Positions 1 to 12,018 of a stretch of 64,000 nucleotides of DNA are shown here, one piece after another. The number at the start of each line of letters is the position of its first letter. Position 1 is the first letter of the stretch. Below the pieces are notes generated by a model that saw nothing but the letters and a program-made list of their open reading frames with translations, ran no database searches and was not told where the DNA came from. Location of the stretch: contig NW_006917092.1 of NCBI RefSeq assembly GCF_000516985.1, positions 4,281,520 through 4,345,519 of the forward strand, given 5' to 3'. The position numbers and the translations under genes were made by a program. This DNA comes from Pestalotiopsis fici W106-1 (taxonomy: Eukaryota > Ascomycota > Sordariomycetes > Amphisphaeriales > Sporocadaceae).

Positions 1-3000
1 TTATGCATGCTGGAAAGAACAAAATAAATATTATATAGTGTTAATGCTCAATTTAAGAAAAGAGGAAGAAGAGATGCAAGGTAGATAACACCTCGGATCC
101 CCTAGCACACATAGTATCAAATCAGTGGACAAGTGATGCCTCGACATGTTCGAACACCACTGATCGTAGGTGAAAGAGGTGCGCAGCCATGTCTACAGAT
201 ACTCTTATGTGCAGGTATGCTCCCAGAGAAACACACCCATACTATAATAGATCCCAGGTACACAAGGTACCCTACGATCGGGATTGTCAACATGGAAATT
301 TACAGACAGTCCACTTGAACGGCTTCATACGCTTCTACTCTTTGGACTTTACAAGAAGCATGAGAGTTTCAGAGCCCGAGTAGTGTTGGCAGCATAGGTT
401 TGTAAGGCTATTATTGTACAAGGCGCGTGATGCCTCGCAGGCGTTACGGTCTGTAGGCGATGGTGTCTTGAACCGGCCTGTGTGATGTAGGCAAGACGTC
501 AAAACATGCAATGCTAGCTAGGTTGTTCCGAGGAAGCTCCGCGGGCTCCAGGGACACCATCTCCTTGCATCAAAAGCTTACAAGAGAGAATTTGAAGTTA
601 ACGCTGCCTTCACTTTTGCTCTATTCTTACGGATATCCTATGTTCACGATCAAGGATCACTTGCTGTCTCTTACAAGACGCGAGGACATGTTTCAAAATG
701 GTCACGATCCACCATTGCAAGACTGACCTGGCATCTACCTACTCTTGGCTACCAGATTTTGCGCAGCACATGTAAAGAGACTAGTTGAAGTCTCATGATG
801 TTCAAGACATGAGAGACAAAATTGCCAGCTAGTCACTTGACTCGAGTGCCTGCTGCATTATCCTCGTTCTTTTGACTCCGAGTCCGTGAGACAACGCAGC
901 CGGACCACCGTGGTCGATAGATGAGCTCCGTTGTGGCACTCAGACGACCGGTGCCGACTGTTGGCCAGCGGGAGTGCACTCAGAATGGTTCAAATTGAGC
1001 TGGCATTTCAAGGGCCCCAACCACCAACATAAGACGCCCAGGGACGATGCAAAGGGAACTTTGGGGGGGGGGGAAAAAAAGGGTTCACATCCGCAGGCCA
1101 ATTCTTCAAGGTCTCAAGTATCAAGGATCCTCCACCCGGACCTACGATTCACGGGGGAGGAAAAAAAAAACCTACATCTTTGCTACCGATGGTGAGCTTT
1201 TCTCTGTCCTTTTCCCCCCTCCTCGTCTCCTGCCCAATTCGAAAAATTGTAGGCTTTCCAAGTGCAAAAGAGAAGCGATGTGTATGCAAGTGTTGACCAT
1301 TAAGATATCTTCTTTCGAATTGGTAAAGAGAGCCTGAAACCGAATAAGATACGAATAGATGGGCGATGATGCGATACCCACGGCAAAAGCTCGTGTCAAG
1401 AAAACTTCTGGACAGACTGTCAACGACCTGAAATATCGTCTAACCAGAGCAAGAAGCTTCTCACCGAGCTTCTTTGATATACGCTTGCAGCCAAATAGCC
1501 AAGGATCTTGAATGCAGCCCGTATCAGAGTTCAAATGCAACTGGCTACAGAAGGTAGGGGAGACAAACACGGGACCTGGCAAACAATGGCTGTGCACAGC
1601 ATCATGTACATCTGGACATTATATTGACGTGATCAACGTCTTATTCGATGTTGCCAGGTGACAATCCTTGCAAAGATGAAGGAAACTGCCTGCTCAGACT
1701 GAGGGTAGATGACCCTGATTAAGAACTGGTTTGTCTACGAGTTGGTAATGACATGAATTTCCCCGAAAGTGATACACCCTTATATGCAATAGGGTGTAAC
1801 TGGAATAGACGCAGCCCCAGGGACATAATATCAAGGTTACACGGCATATGCTACCGGCACTAGAAAAGTGCTCTGGCAATACATACCCATGGACCCAAGA
1901 GCGAGTCATCACGGTGGCGGTCAGGCAAGGTGGACTCGACACAAGAATGCGGACCAAGATTCGCCAAGTCACCATGTAGAAAGCAATGGAAGAAGGATAA
2001 AGTAACACGTAACCCGGCCTCCCACTTATTCATCGATACGAAAGCCAAAATAGGGAATCGCCCTTGCTTGAAAGGAAATGCACGCAAGCGCGAAGTATGT
2101 CTGTTGCTACTTGTTGCTTCCGGATACCCCGACATACCGAGAAAGTGAGTGAGATCCGAGAGATGGAGCAAAGGAAGAGACGACCGGCGATAAGCGGGAG
2201 GGGAACCTGAATCTCGGGCGAATCGAATCACCAGACGTGCGGTCTTGTGCCTTGCATTTCACGGCATGATTGGTGCCATCCCAAATGGTAAAGATGCTCA
2301 CCCCTTGCGGAGTGCCCAAGCAGGTCGCCAGGAAAGGGAAGCAATAACCGGGGTGGCTCTCAAGGGTCGTTTGCTCGTTCGCTGTCCTGTCTTTTTTCGA
2401 GGTGCCATGCGTGTCACTGTATATAAGCAGGAAGAGAGCCTCGTGATAGTAAAGTCGAGGCTCGTTGGCTACTAGCAGCCCTCGGCGGGTGATGCACGAG
2501 ATCACACGTGAGACATTGCTCAGCCGCCAGGAACATGAATACCAATCCGCGCTATGATTCTCCCACGGGAGGAGAGAAGAAGAAGAAAAAACATGTTAGC
2601 CATTGTATGTGATCCGAGGACCTCACAATATCAAGACTCATTAATACATAGTGGGCAAGCACCGTACGCAGCAAGACAATGGGTGTCGGTCTCGATAGAT
2701 TGTGAACTCCGCACCCTGTATGACTCGAGAGGGCGCCTGCCTTTCTTCTGCCTGTAAAGAAAGGCCCCTTCTCCAGAAAGAAACCAAAAAGTCAAAGGGG
2801 TTGGGTAGTTGGGCAGGTCCAGAAGGGGCGGGGGGGCTCAGTCAGAGATGGGAGTCAGTCAGTGACAGCACAGCATAGCAAAAAAAAAAAGTCTTCTAGA
2901 AGACATGAGCATGAGTGAACAGGGATCCCCGCTCGTCTGAACCCCTCGGTCGTAGACATCATGGCCATGTGTCTGCCTTCGCTTGTTAACATGAAACTCG

Positions 3001-6000
3001 CAAAGACCAGTCATGATTTGGCGCCATGGCTTGCCAAAAGGTCCACCCCACGGGAATATAGAGAGAGAGGGAGAGAGAAAACGACAGAATGGGAATATCT
3101 AGGCTATTTCCGGCATCATCAATGCCAAAAGACGACTCCGTGGCCACAAATGTCCGCGATTACGAATCAGCCTGACTGTGCACACACTCTGTTCGTGTGG
3201 TGGTAGGCCGGCTAACTTGGCTTTATTCGTGATGGGAGGTGCCGGAAAAATTACCAACACAACCTGAGCCATATATCGGCAGCTTCCATAATGTGTTGGC
3301 GGTACGGGAAGTTTCCTTTTTGTAGCGGAGGCCGTGGGAAGACTGGCACCGATGGGTGGCAGTTGGGCAAGGTTCACATCGCTGCACCTTGTCCCACCAG
3401 TACGTGGGTATGGCGTCCGAGGAAGAAGAAGGCTTTGGCCGGCATGGGGAGGGGCCGCGGGGTTTGACACTCGGTAGTACGTATGTAGTTCGCCCAAGTT
3501 CGAAATGCACGAGAGGCAAGAAGAGGCAGACAAGGTAATTACTCACCCACTTACTCATTCACTTGTCCGGTCAGTCACTCGGTCACTCGATCGCTCAAAC
3601 AGATAATCACACATCCTGCAACTGGCTGTTTGTCTATCTAGCTCGGGTGATAAAACATCAAGAGGGAAGGTTGATTCCAATTTGTTTAATTGCTTACCAG
3701 CTCGTTCGACGCGGCAGAAAAGCAGGGTTGAGCCCAGGTGGATTTTATATAGCTACTGCTAGGTGGCACCGAGAGACAGAAAAGCCAAGCGTGCCTGGGA
3801 ATATTATTATCTTGTATCGCAATGTGAGCCCCAATCAAATCGTTTTCCGGGCCAGCGCGCTTCTGACTCGGAGACCTGAGGTAGAATAATGCATGCATGT
3901 ACCTGACATTCAAACTATACAATGCATCACCGACGACGACGACGGGGCAATATCGCTTGGCTCGAATCAGAGCATTGACAGACAGGCAGGCAGACAAGAG
4001 AAAGAGAGCGTTTAATTAATTATTTATTTTTTTCCCTTTGGGGGGGGTTTTTTTTGTTTTGTTTTTGTTTTGCGAAAGGAGGGGGTTCGGGAAAATACCT
4101 AACAAGGCGCTGCTGTCGCTGCAGTCTCCCAGCGTCAGCCCTGCCCATGCAGGCCGCATATCAGCACGAGCTGCAGGTGCTTGCTTGGGGTGGCATCGGA
4201 AGAGTGCAGCAAAGTCAGGGACTGGCCGAACCAAGCAGGTGTCTCGATCCCATCTTCAGAGGTTGCCTGGGCCCTTCTGGGCCATGATGAGCATATTTAC
4301 ATTGTTGCATTTAACCGTTTATAGAAGGTTATCAATGTTTGCAAAAGCAGATACATGTGAATGAGAATGGTTGACTCTTTTCGAAAAGCGGTAACGGGAA
4401 TCTGAGTAAAGCTGAATGAGCATTCTTGAAATGTTGCTACAGACTTGATCAAAATATATATATATATATTTATTTTAAAATTGATTTTAGGATATATGCC
4501 TGTCAACGTGGACAATCAGAGGCATCAAAAGTGCATCATGAAGAGAAAAGCTCTCAATTATTTAGCCAGGTCTGTTTTCTTTTTTTCTTTTTTTTTTCTT
4601 ACAGATTACCCCACGGTGGAGTATAGAACAGATGGCTACATGAGATACATGGTCAAATATAGATATACGCTACCTATACACTAGACAAGATGCTAGACCA
4701 GATCGATTGTGTTAGAACCGTCCCGTGGCTACTGCGTCAAAAGGCCGCCAAGGGTCGCAGATCCCCGGCCGATCTCGTCTTAGCCACTATCGAAACAGGT
4801 CGTACCTGCAAATGTACACAGAATTCCCAGTCTGCCAAACCTCTATAGGCCTAGGTAAGTAGAGTAGGTTAAGGTAACTAAAGGTTGGCATGGTAGAGGC
4901 ATTCCATCTGCCCAGTGGGAATGCGTGATTCAATGTTTCACACCAACGTGAATTCACATGCTTAGGAGATTGTGACTGACTAACAAACTGGCTGGCTGGG
5001 CTATCTTGCGCTTGTTTTGTTTGTTTGTTTGACGGGGAGGCTGAAGAGACCACGAATGCTTACTGTCCTGAGGTCATACCTGCGGTGAGCTTGTAGGAAC
5101 GCTTGCCTAGGTACTGTATCTATGAGAATACTTTGCACTGTTGTGTGACGGATTCAAGGTGCTGGGACTGGTCATCCATCTATGTATCCATTACCCCCCC
5201 CCCTCATGGCCCCTCACTACCGGCCGAGACTTGCACTGCTTCACAAAAGCATCCTCCGAGGAACGACTACCTGGATTACCATGACTTGGGTATGAAAGCC
5301 GTAGGAAGAAGGATCGTTTCGATCGGCCATACATGGCAACAAGCGGTATTCACGAAGGAAGGCTGGCTGAAATTCGAGACAGACAAGGCGGTGCGAATAC
5401 CGCAAAGGCATTGCTTCCTTTTGCCTGGGAACATGCACACCCCGCTAGTGTCCCATGACGGGTACGGATAGTTGGAATGTGTTTTTGCCCGGCTTAGTCC
5501 TTAAAACTCCTCTCAAGGAAAGTCAGTCAGTCGCCTTGATAGAAGCGCAATAGATTCAAGGAAAGCTTTTTTTTTTTTTTATCTGTTGCCAAATTACCTA
5601 CCACTTCCTACCTGCTGGTAATAAGACTTGACTGTCTAGTTAGTCAAAGAGAGGCGGGGAGAAGAAAACAGAGAGAAAGAGATGCTTTCCCCCCTCCAAA
5701 TCAAGGTACATACCCTATATTCACTAGTGTAGATGGAAGATAGCGCAGTTTACTGTACGCTATCGTGTGTATGGCTATAATAATAGTACATAAGCACATT
5801 AATAATTGTGGAGTGCAGTTGGTTGGTTATTTTTTTTTTCCCCTTCGAGGAACCGGCAAATGGCACTCGTCTGGTGCCTTGCTTTTGACGCCGCGCGCTG
5901 ACACTTGATCGGCTTGACTGCCCCTTTGCCCCTCCTTCAGCCCCTCGAACCCCTCTCAGATGTCAAAAATGCGTCGTCTAGTGTTGAGATGGTTGGTTGG

Positions 6001-6627
6001 TGGTGTGTGTGACGAGGGGGGTTCGGGGAGGGGCTCGGGGGACTCTTGGGTCCTGATGGGTGATCTCCTGCCTCCTCCCAAGCCTCCTCCTCCCACCTCA
6101 CCAACAACACAACCTAGACGGTTGGCAGGGACTGATTGACTGGCAAAACTGGCGAGAATGGGGGATCTCTCTGCTTTGCACACAGCACATACCATGACGG
6201 ACTCCACAGTTATCTGCAGAGGTGCCATGGGTTAGCTTAGCCCTGCACGACCGTGGTCCTTGTCATGTGGAATATGCGTGGAATACCTCGTAGTAGGTAG
6301 CAGTCTAGTATGCCCTGGCAACAGATTAGTTTCTGGGTTTCCCAAGATTGTTGACAGGAAGGCGGCAAACTGGCGGATGAACACCAGAATCAGTCAGATC
6401 AGCCAGATCCATCGCCAACGCGCCAGCACCAACACCAGGCACCACCTACCCTTAGTGCACACCGCCTTAGCCAATCGCGCCTTTTATCTTCTTCTTTCTT
6501 TTTTCTTTCTTCTCCTGCTTCTTCTTCATCTTCCCGTTAGTCCCCCTCTTGGTGAACGAACGAGCACCACCCACTTGGGAGGGCAAACCAAGGCAAAGGA
6601 AGGCATTCATTCGTTAGTGCTTGTCCA

Positions 6628-6727
6628 NNNNNNNNNNNNNNNNNNNNNNNNNNNNNNNNNNNNNNNNNNNNNNNNNNNNNNNNNNNNNNNNNNNNNNNNN
6701 NNNNNNNNNNNNNNNNNNNNNNNNNNN
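6628..6727. other. Assembly gap (100 N)
   Basis: Exactly 100 undetermined bases, the conventional size for a scaffold gap of unknown length. Open frames running through it are meaningless. Simple repeats follow within about 150 bp on the right side. Confidence 0.99.
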
Positions 6728-6773
6728 GCGTGTGTGATGCATACTGTGTGTCGCCGGTCCTGCAGCAGTGCAA

Positions 6774-6794
6774 GGTAGGTAGGTAGGTAGGTAG
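6774..6794. repeat. GGTA tetranucleotide microsatellite
   Basis: About five tandem GGTA units lie about 46 bp to the right of the first assembly gap. Confidence 0.9.
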
Positions 6795-6854
6795 CTAAAT
6801 GGGGAGGCATGATTACTCTGTACAACTGTTGATGCCCCAGTATGGCGCGTTGTG

Positions 6855-6856
<2 letters not shown>

Positions 6857-6892
<36 letters not shown>
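6857..6892. repeat. (GT)n microsatellite
   Basis: About 18 uninterrupted GT units. Together with the neighbouring GGTA run this probably explains the nearby assembly break. Confidence 0.95.
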
Positions 6893-6895
<3 letters not shown>

Positions 6896-8194
6896 TGTGA
6901 TGTGGTTGTCTTTTTGTTGTAGGGTGCCCCCCAACAGCGAGGACCAGCCATCCATCTACTTAGCAAAGCCAAAGCCAGCCTCTTGTATTGTCCCAGTGCT
7001 CAAAAAAAGAGAAGCAGAGAGCTTCTGAGGTAGGTATTTATGTTGCGCATGTAGGTATGTATGTGTTGACCGAGAGACCCCCGACCATTACAATCACCAG
7101 TTTGTTGCACCCATATGAATCCAGCCTTTTGTTTTTACTTGTACATAACCAGCCACCGCAGCGTAATGCAATTATGAGGAGATTCGTGGATAAAGGGTGC
7201 TGCTGTCTGCATTACTTGATGGCCCCATCACACGCGTGGCACAGCGAGCCATCATCAGGCCAAATGCAAGGCAGAAAGTAACAAGCGCCTCGCAATGCCA
7301 TTGTTTGTACCTAGATGGATTTGGCGGCAATCAGCCCCTCGATGAGGCTCAACCGTAGGCTGCTAAGTAATTCTGCATGCCCTAGAACCTACACGGGATT
7401 ATATTCACTCAGGGCTGTGCTATGTATCAAAATGAAAAGAGAGCATTAAAAGCACCAGACGGACTATTGAACGAACGGCGCTGATTTTGAATATAAATCA
7501 TTGTCAAGTATAAAACTATGATTAGACTTTCTGGATGGCCTCGGTCCCAAAGTTTATAACACCATTCGGCAGGCGGGCGGGCGGGCAAACCCATGTGCGC
7601 CTGAGTTATGTACAATTCTTTCCAACGTTTTCAAGCAGTTCAATGCTTGCGCGCTCTGGGGAAGTTCCTTTTTAACTTTGTGTGAATGTACATAGTATAT
7701 TTACAGAGGTGAGGCAAACTCCAGACAGCTGAATGATTGATCTAATGTATATGTATTACTTTTTCCCACTCCTCTAAGACGAGAGAGACGGAGAGCATCG
7801 ATGCTTGAGTCGCGTACGTACATACCGATCTCACTCAGCTGGAGAGACAGGCCTATGGCATGTACCTACATGAGGCAAAGTGAGGTCAGGTACATGCAAT
7901 CCCGAGAGAGGTCAAGTGTCTCCATCCAACGATGCCTCATTATTCCGTATACATCCATTGATCTGTCTACTATGTCTAGTGTGTTTGCCTCCTACTCGCC
8001 CATTTGTCCGGTGGTTGAAGACATGGAAGAAAAGGTAAATAATGTACCTAGGTCAACTGAGGAACAAAATGACATCTGAGATACTAGAATGTATCTATCA
8101 TCCACTCTGTGGGGGAGAGGTCTGACTTTTTGTCAGTCAGGCACACATGAGAAACCCGCGCTGGGCCTGTCGGGAAGTCAAGTTTCGAAAGCTT

Positions 8195-8232
8195 ATCGTC
8201 GACGACGTCGTCGACGTCGTCGTCGTCGTTGT
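8195..8232. repeat. GTC/GAC trinucleotide repeat with internal palindromes
   Basis: A run of CGTCGACGACGTCGTCGACG type followed by repeated GTC units. The mixture of GTC and GAC units makes it self-complementary and able to form a short hairpin. No coding frame is associated with it. Confidence 0.7.
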
Positions 8233-9962
8233 TGATGGTGTACCTATCTAGTGCGCAAGGCATTGCCGTGATTGTACATGTACTATTCTTCTCCACCCGC
8301 CCAGGCGCGCAAGCAAGCACAGCATACACAGTACACAGCACTACCACTCGAATTGATTCGATCAATCAATTCGTCCTCGCTCCTGCCCAGCAGTGCAAGC
8401 AAGCCCCTGTCAAGAGAGCGTCGAGGTACATTAACATACATGCATGAACGAAGAGAATAGTTGATGTATATAGTAGTACCTTGAACTCGCTGCTCCCGCG
8501 GCCTGGTCCCTCTACGGCGTACATTTACCTCAGCTAAGCCAGGCCCAAAGTCCCCAAGGACAAGCCAGAAGTCATCATCATTGACAATCCATCCCATCCC
8601 ACTGCTCATCGTAGGCTCCATCCATCAGTTTTCCCCCCTCCATTAACAATCCCAACCATTCCCCATTCTTTTGGCACAGGGAGGGTGACCCAGCGAGCTA
8701 GGTAATGTAGACCTAGCCCTCGCTGTTCCTCACTTCACCCTTGCGCCCTGGCTGAGTGGCTCCATCCGTGTGCTCCATCAGCGGGTTTTGACTGTCCCGG
8801 GAAGTGAACTTTTTTTTTTCCACTCACTTTCTAAACTCTTTGCCATTCTCCCATCATTGCCCTCGTCGCCACCTCTTCCCTCTTCCTGTCAGGCTGTTGT
8901 TATAGCCTCTCCAGACAGACGTAGTAGCCACCAAGAACGTCTCTCCGCCTCTCGTTGCGGAGTTTCAAACAAAGACTTCTATTCGAGAAAATAAATCGGC
9001 TTCGTCATCCCGAGCAATCCGGCTATTGTGCTAGTCACAATCGCTGCACGCTACTGGCTTGTCGTCATTACTGCTATCTGCAACCTGCGATCGACCCGGC
9101 TTCCGCTTCTGGACCCAGTCCATTCGGTGGTTGGTCTCTCGGAACATGATCAGGGTCTGTCAACGAACCAAAACACTCATGTCCGGTTGACCGTCTTAGA
9201 AAGGAAAGGGACCAGGAACGAGAGAAGAAGAAGAAGAAGAAGAAAGTGTGATTCGACTCTCGCTCTGTACATTTCCGGTCGGGTTTCTTTTTGCTCTTTT
9301 TTTTTTTTCATTTCTTTTTTCAGTCCCTATCAAGGATCCTGTCCTATTGCACGGAATAGGACTATTAGCGGACTACCCAAGACTTGTCTGTCTCTCTTGT
9401 CATTCTGTCCTCTCACCAGCCGTGGCACCGCTGCACTGCCTGCCAAAGCCTAACCGCCACCCCTCTGTCTCCAAGCAAGCAGGCCCTTGTCGCAGCCGGC
9501 TTGACCTGACTGACCTGACCTGGCTTGACCTCACTCAGCCTGCGCCTCTCGGCCAAGTGGGTGAACTGGCTGATTGATTGATCGACTGACTGAGACCGAT
9601 CGGATTGCACCTCGCCGCAGGTTTTCGGGGCACAATATCGTCGCCCATCATCAGCACTTGGGGTTTTACCTTTTTCCTATCATATCCCACCCAAGCGCAA
9701 TCATAGTCGCGCTTTTATGGGATTAGCATTCGAATGAGTTGATCCGGTACGCCTGCTTCCTCGTCTCCGTATCACCAAACTCCCTCACGGCTCGACCGCT
9801 GCTGTTATTGGTAAGCTTTGAATAACCTCTTGTCGCTGTACATGAAGTTTGGTCAAAGACTATGGGCTTACTCAATCTGTTGATAGCGAGCAACGCCTTC
9901 ATCATATTTGCCGTCGCCACTGCATTTGTCCATCGCTGCTCACAGAGACAATTAATCTCAAG

Positions 9963-12018
9963 ATGGCCGCGACATTTAGGCCGGTCAACATCGAGGTTCA
10001 CAAGGAGGAACAGAGGGCCCCATCGCCAACGACGCCGACACCGACCAGAGCCACCTTTAGCCAGAGTCAACAACGGCCGCTGCCAACTTCGCCCTTTCCT
10101 CAAGCCGTGCAGATACCCGAAAGTATTGAAGAAGACGGCGTTCCGCACCGGGAGGACTCCCAGCGCTCCAAGAAGTCCAGGGGAGATTCGGAAGATATAG
10201 GCATGGAGGACTCGGATGCAGAAGGGAACGACGATGGTTCCGACGACGAAAGCGTAAACGCCGACGGGACCAAGTCGAATAAAAAGAAAAAGTCGCAAAG
10301 ATTCTATTGCACAGAATATCCTCCGTGTAATCTTAGCTTTACTCGAAGTGAGCATCTGGCTCGGCATATAAGGTATTTTGATTCGAACCACATCCGTCGT
10401 GACTTCTTGATGACGACGACACGACTGACTTGAGTCTAGGAAACATACAGGAGAACGTCCATTTCAGTGTCACTGCTCTCGTCGCTTCTCCCGGTTAGAC
10501 AATCTGCGTCAGCATGCGCAGACCGTTCATGTCAATGAAGACATTCCAATGGACTCTCTTGCGGCCACAGGTACAAGGTTCCAACGCCAAATCAGGACCG
10601 ATAGAGTTCGCCAGCCCGGGCGGGCACGTGCATCGACGGCTAGCAGTGTGGGCGGAGGCGTCCGCGGTCATGCCAAATCGTTGTCAACGTCCAGCATCGG
10701 TTCCATCAGCTCGAATTTCAGCAGCGCGCGCGATGATATCCGGCGGCGCCCGCCTCCGCTCGTCATGGCTGATCCTCGGTCGAGACTATCATTCGAGTCC
10801 TATGGGAGTACAGCCGACAGTCAATATTCATACCGCCCCGTCTCTCCAAGCGACTTCAGCACACCGACATCGGCAACCTTTTCGACGGGCCAGAATAGTC
10901 CCAAATGGGGCTCGGGCATTGCATCGCCGACTACGTCGCATTCGCGTGCCCACAGCATGTATGCTCCGGGTTCGCGCACTCCGGGCCGCCGACTCAGCGT
11001 TCCCTCTACCGGCGGCAACCCTTTCCAGTCGCCTCACGGCCACGGACCACCGACTGGGCGCCCGCTCTTCGGCCCCGGCCATGTCAACGGCTCCATGGGG
11101 ACGCTCTCTCCTTCGATCAGTGTCATGGCTTCCCCGACTTCGTCGATATTCTCTCGCCGCGACTCCATCGCTAGTGCTGCCGATGATGCATGGCGCCGCC
11201 GAACCTGGCATCCCGATTCCAGCAACTTTGCCGCAACCACCGCGAGCAGCCGCCTCAGCAACGTCATAACGCCGTCACAGTTCCAGCCAGGCCCGCTACC
11301 GATTGCCGACCCGACGTCTCAGAGCAATAACGTGCGACTGCCTGGCATTGAATCGTTTGACCCGCTGCCTCATCGGACAGCCTCTCCTCACAGGCGCATG
11401 CCGTCGCCCATGGTGATCGACTCAGACACACCACACCAGTCAACCCTGCAGCCCGTGCAAGAGCACGTCGCCGAGGATAGACCTTCAACTGTGAACTGGG
11501 ACATGGGGCTTCATCGTGGACTGACCCGACTTGATCTCACCTCCAACACAACACCCCCACGGGACAGTGCGGGAACATGGGCTCAGGAAGTTCAGCAGGC
11601 AGTTGACGCCGAGGCAAACCGTGTCAGGCTGAACCCACCAACTGTTAGGTTCAACGATCAGGTGATTGTAACCAGCGCCCCGAGCATATCGGCACCAGCA
11701 CCAGCACCAGCACCCCGCAGCTTTCACCAGCATACTATGTCGGCCCCAATGATTACACATTCGAGCGGCAATAAACGCCACGGCTGGTATCACGGGCCTG
11801 TCAACGCGCACGGCGAGGCGCGGCCCGAAAAAATAGCTAGGGTGGAGAGGATGGTGCATCCCAATATCAGCCATTTCTCCGGCTTTCCCGCCAGAAATCA
11901 ACCTCCACCTCCGCATCCTCCATCGGCTGAGGCTGCCGGAGACAGAGACAATATGCTGCGCTTGCAGGCCCTAGTTGCGGTTGCGACGAGCGAGAACAGC
12001 GCAACCCCAGCATACTAG
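9963..12018 (+). CDS. C2H2 zinc-finger transcription factor
   Basis: Predicted nuclear DNA-binding regulator of 662 aa. Two exons, 9963-10372 and 10440-12018, are joined over a 67-nt GT..AG intron (10373-10439) that splits codon R137 inside finger 1. An acidic and lysine-rich segment (about residues 65-110) precedes two adjacent fingers. Finger 1 uses C116, C122, H135 and H139 with CX5C spacing. Finger 2 uses C147, C149, H162 and H167 with CX1C spacing. A TGERPF linker joins them. The remaining 490 residues are Ser/Pro/Thr-rich and apparently disordered, with an Ala-Pro repeat near the C-terminus. The start is the first ATG in the open frame; no in-frame ATG lies closer upstream. The fingers look like a conserved ascomycete regulator, but I cannot assign an orthologue, so no symbol is given. 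A long gene-free upstream region suggests complex control (inference). Confidence 0.86.

Larger units (their letters stand above)
1..9962. other. Long gene-poor region upstream of the C2H2 regulator
   Basis: I find no convincing protein gene on either strand. Open frames are at most about 140 codons, of low-complexity composition, and show no domain or plausible splice structure. The stretch holds simple repeats, poly-A/T and poly-G tracts, one assembly gap, and CCTAGG-type short motifs. From about 8800 onward it is pyrimidine-rich, as expected for promoter and 5' leader sequence of the gene starting at 9963. No tRNA or rRNA was recognised. Confidence 0.6.

Noticed and set aside
1172..1597. 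141-codon minus-strand open frame
   Set aside because: No domain, and the surroundings look non-coding; unlikely to be a gene.
9723..10391. 222-codon open frame on the minus strand
   Set aside because: It lies antisense to the N-terminal exon of the C2H2 gene, whose domain evidence is strong, and it shows no domain of its own.
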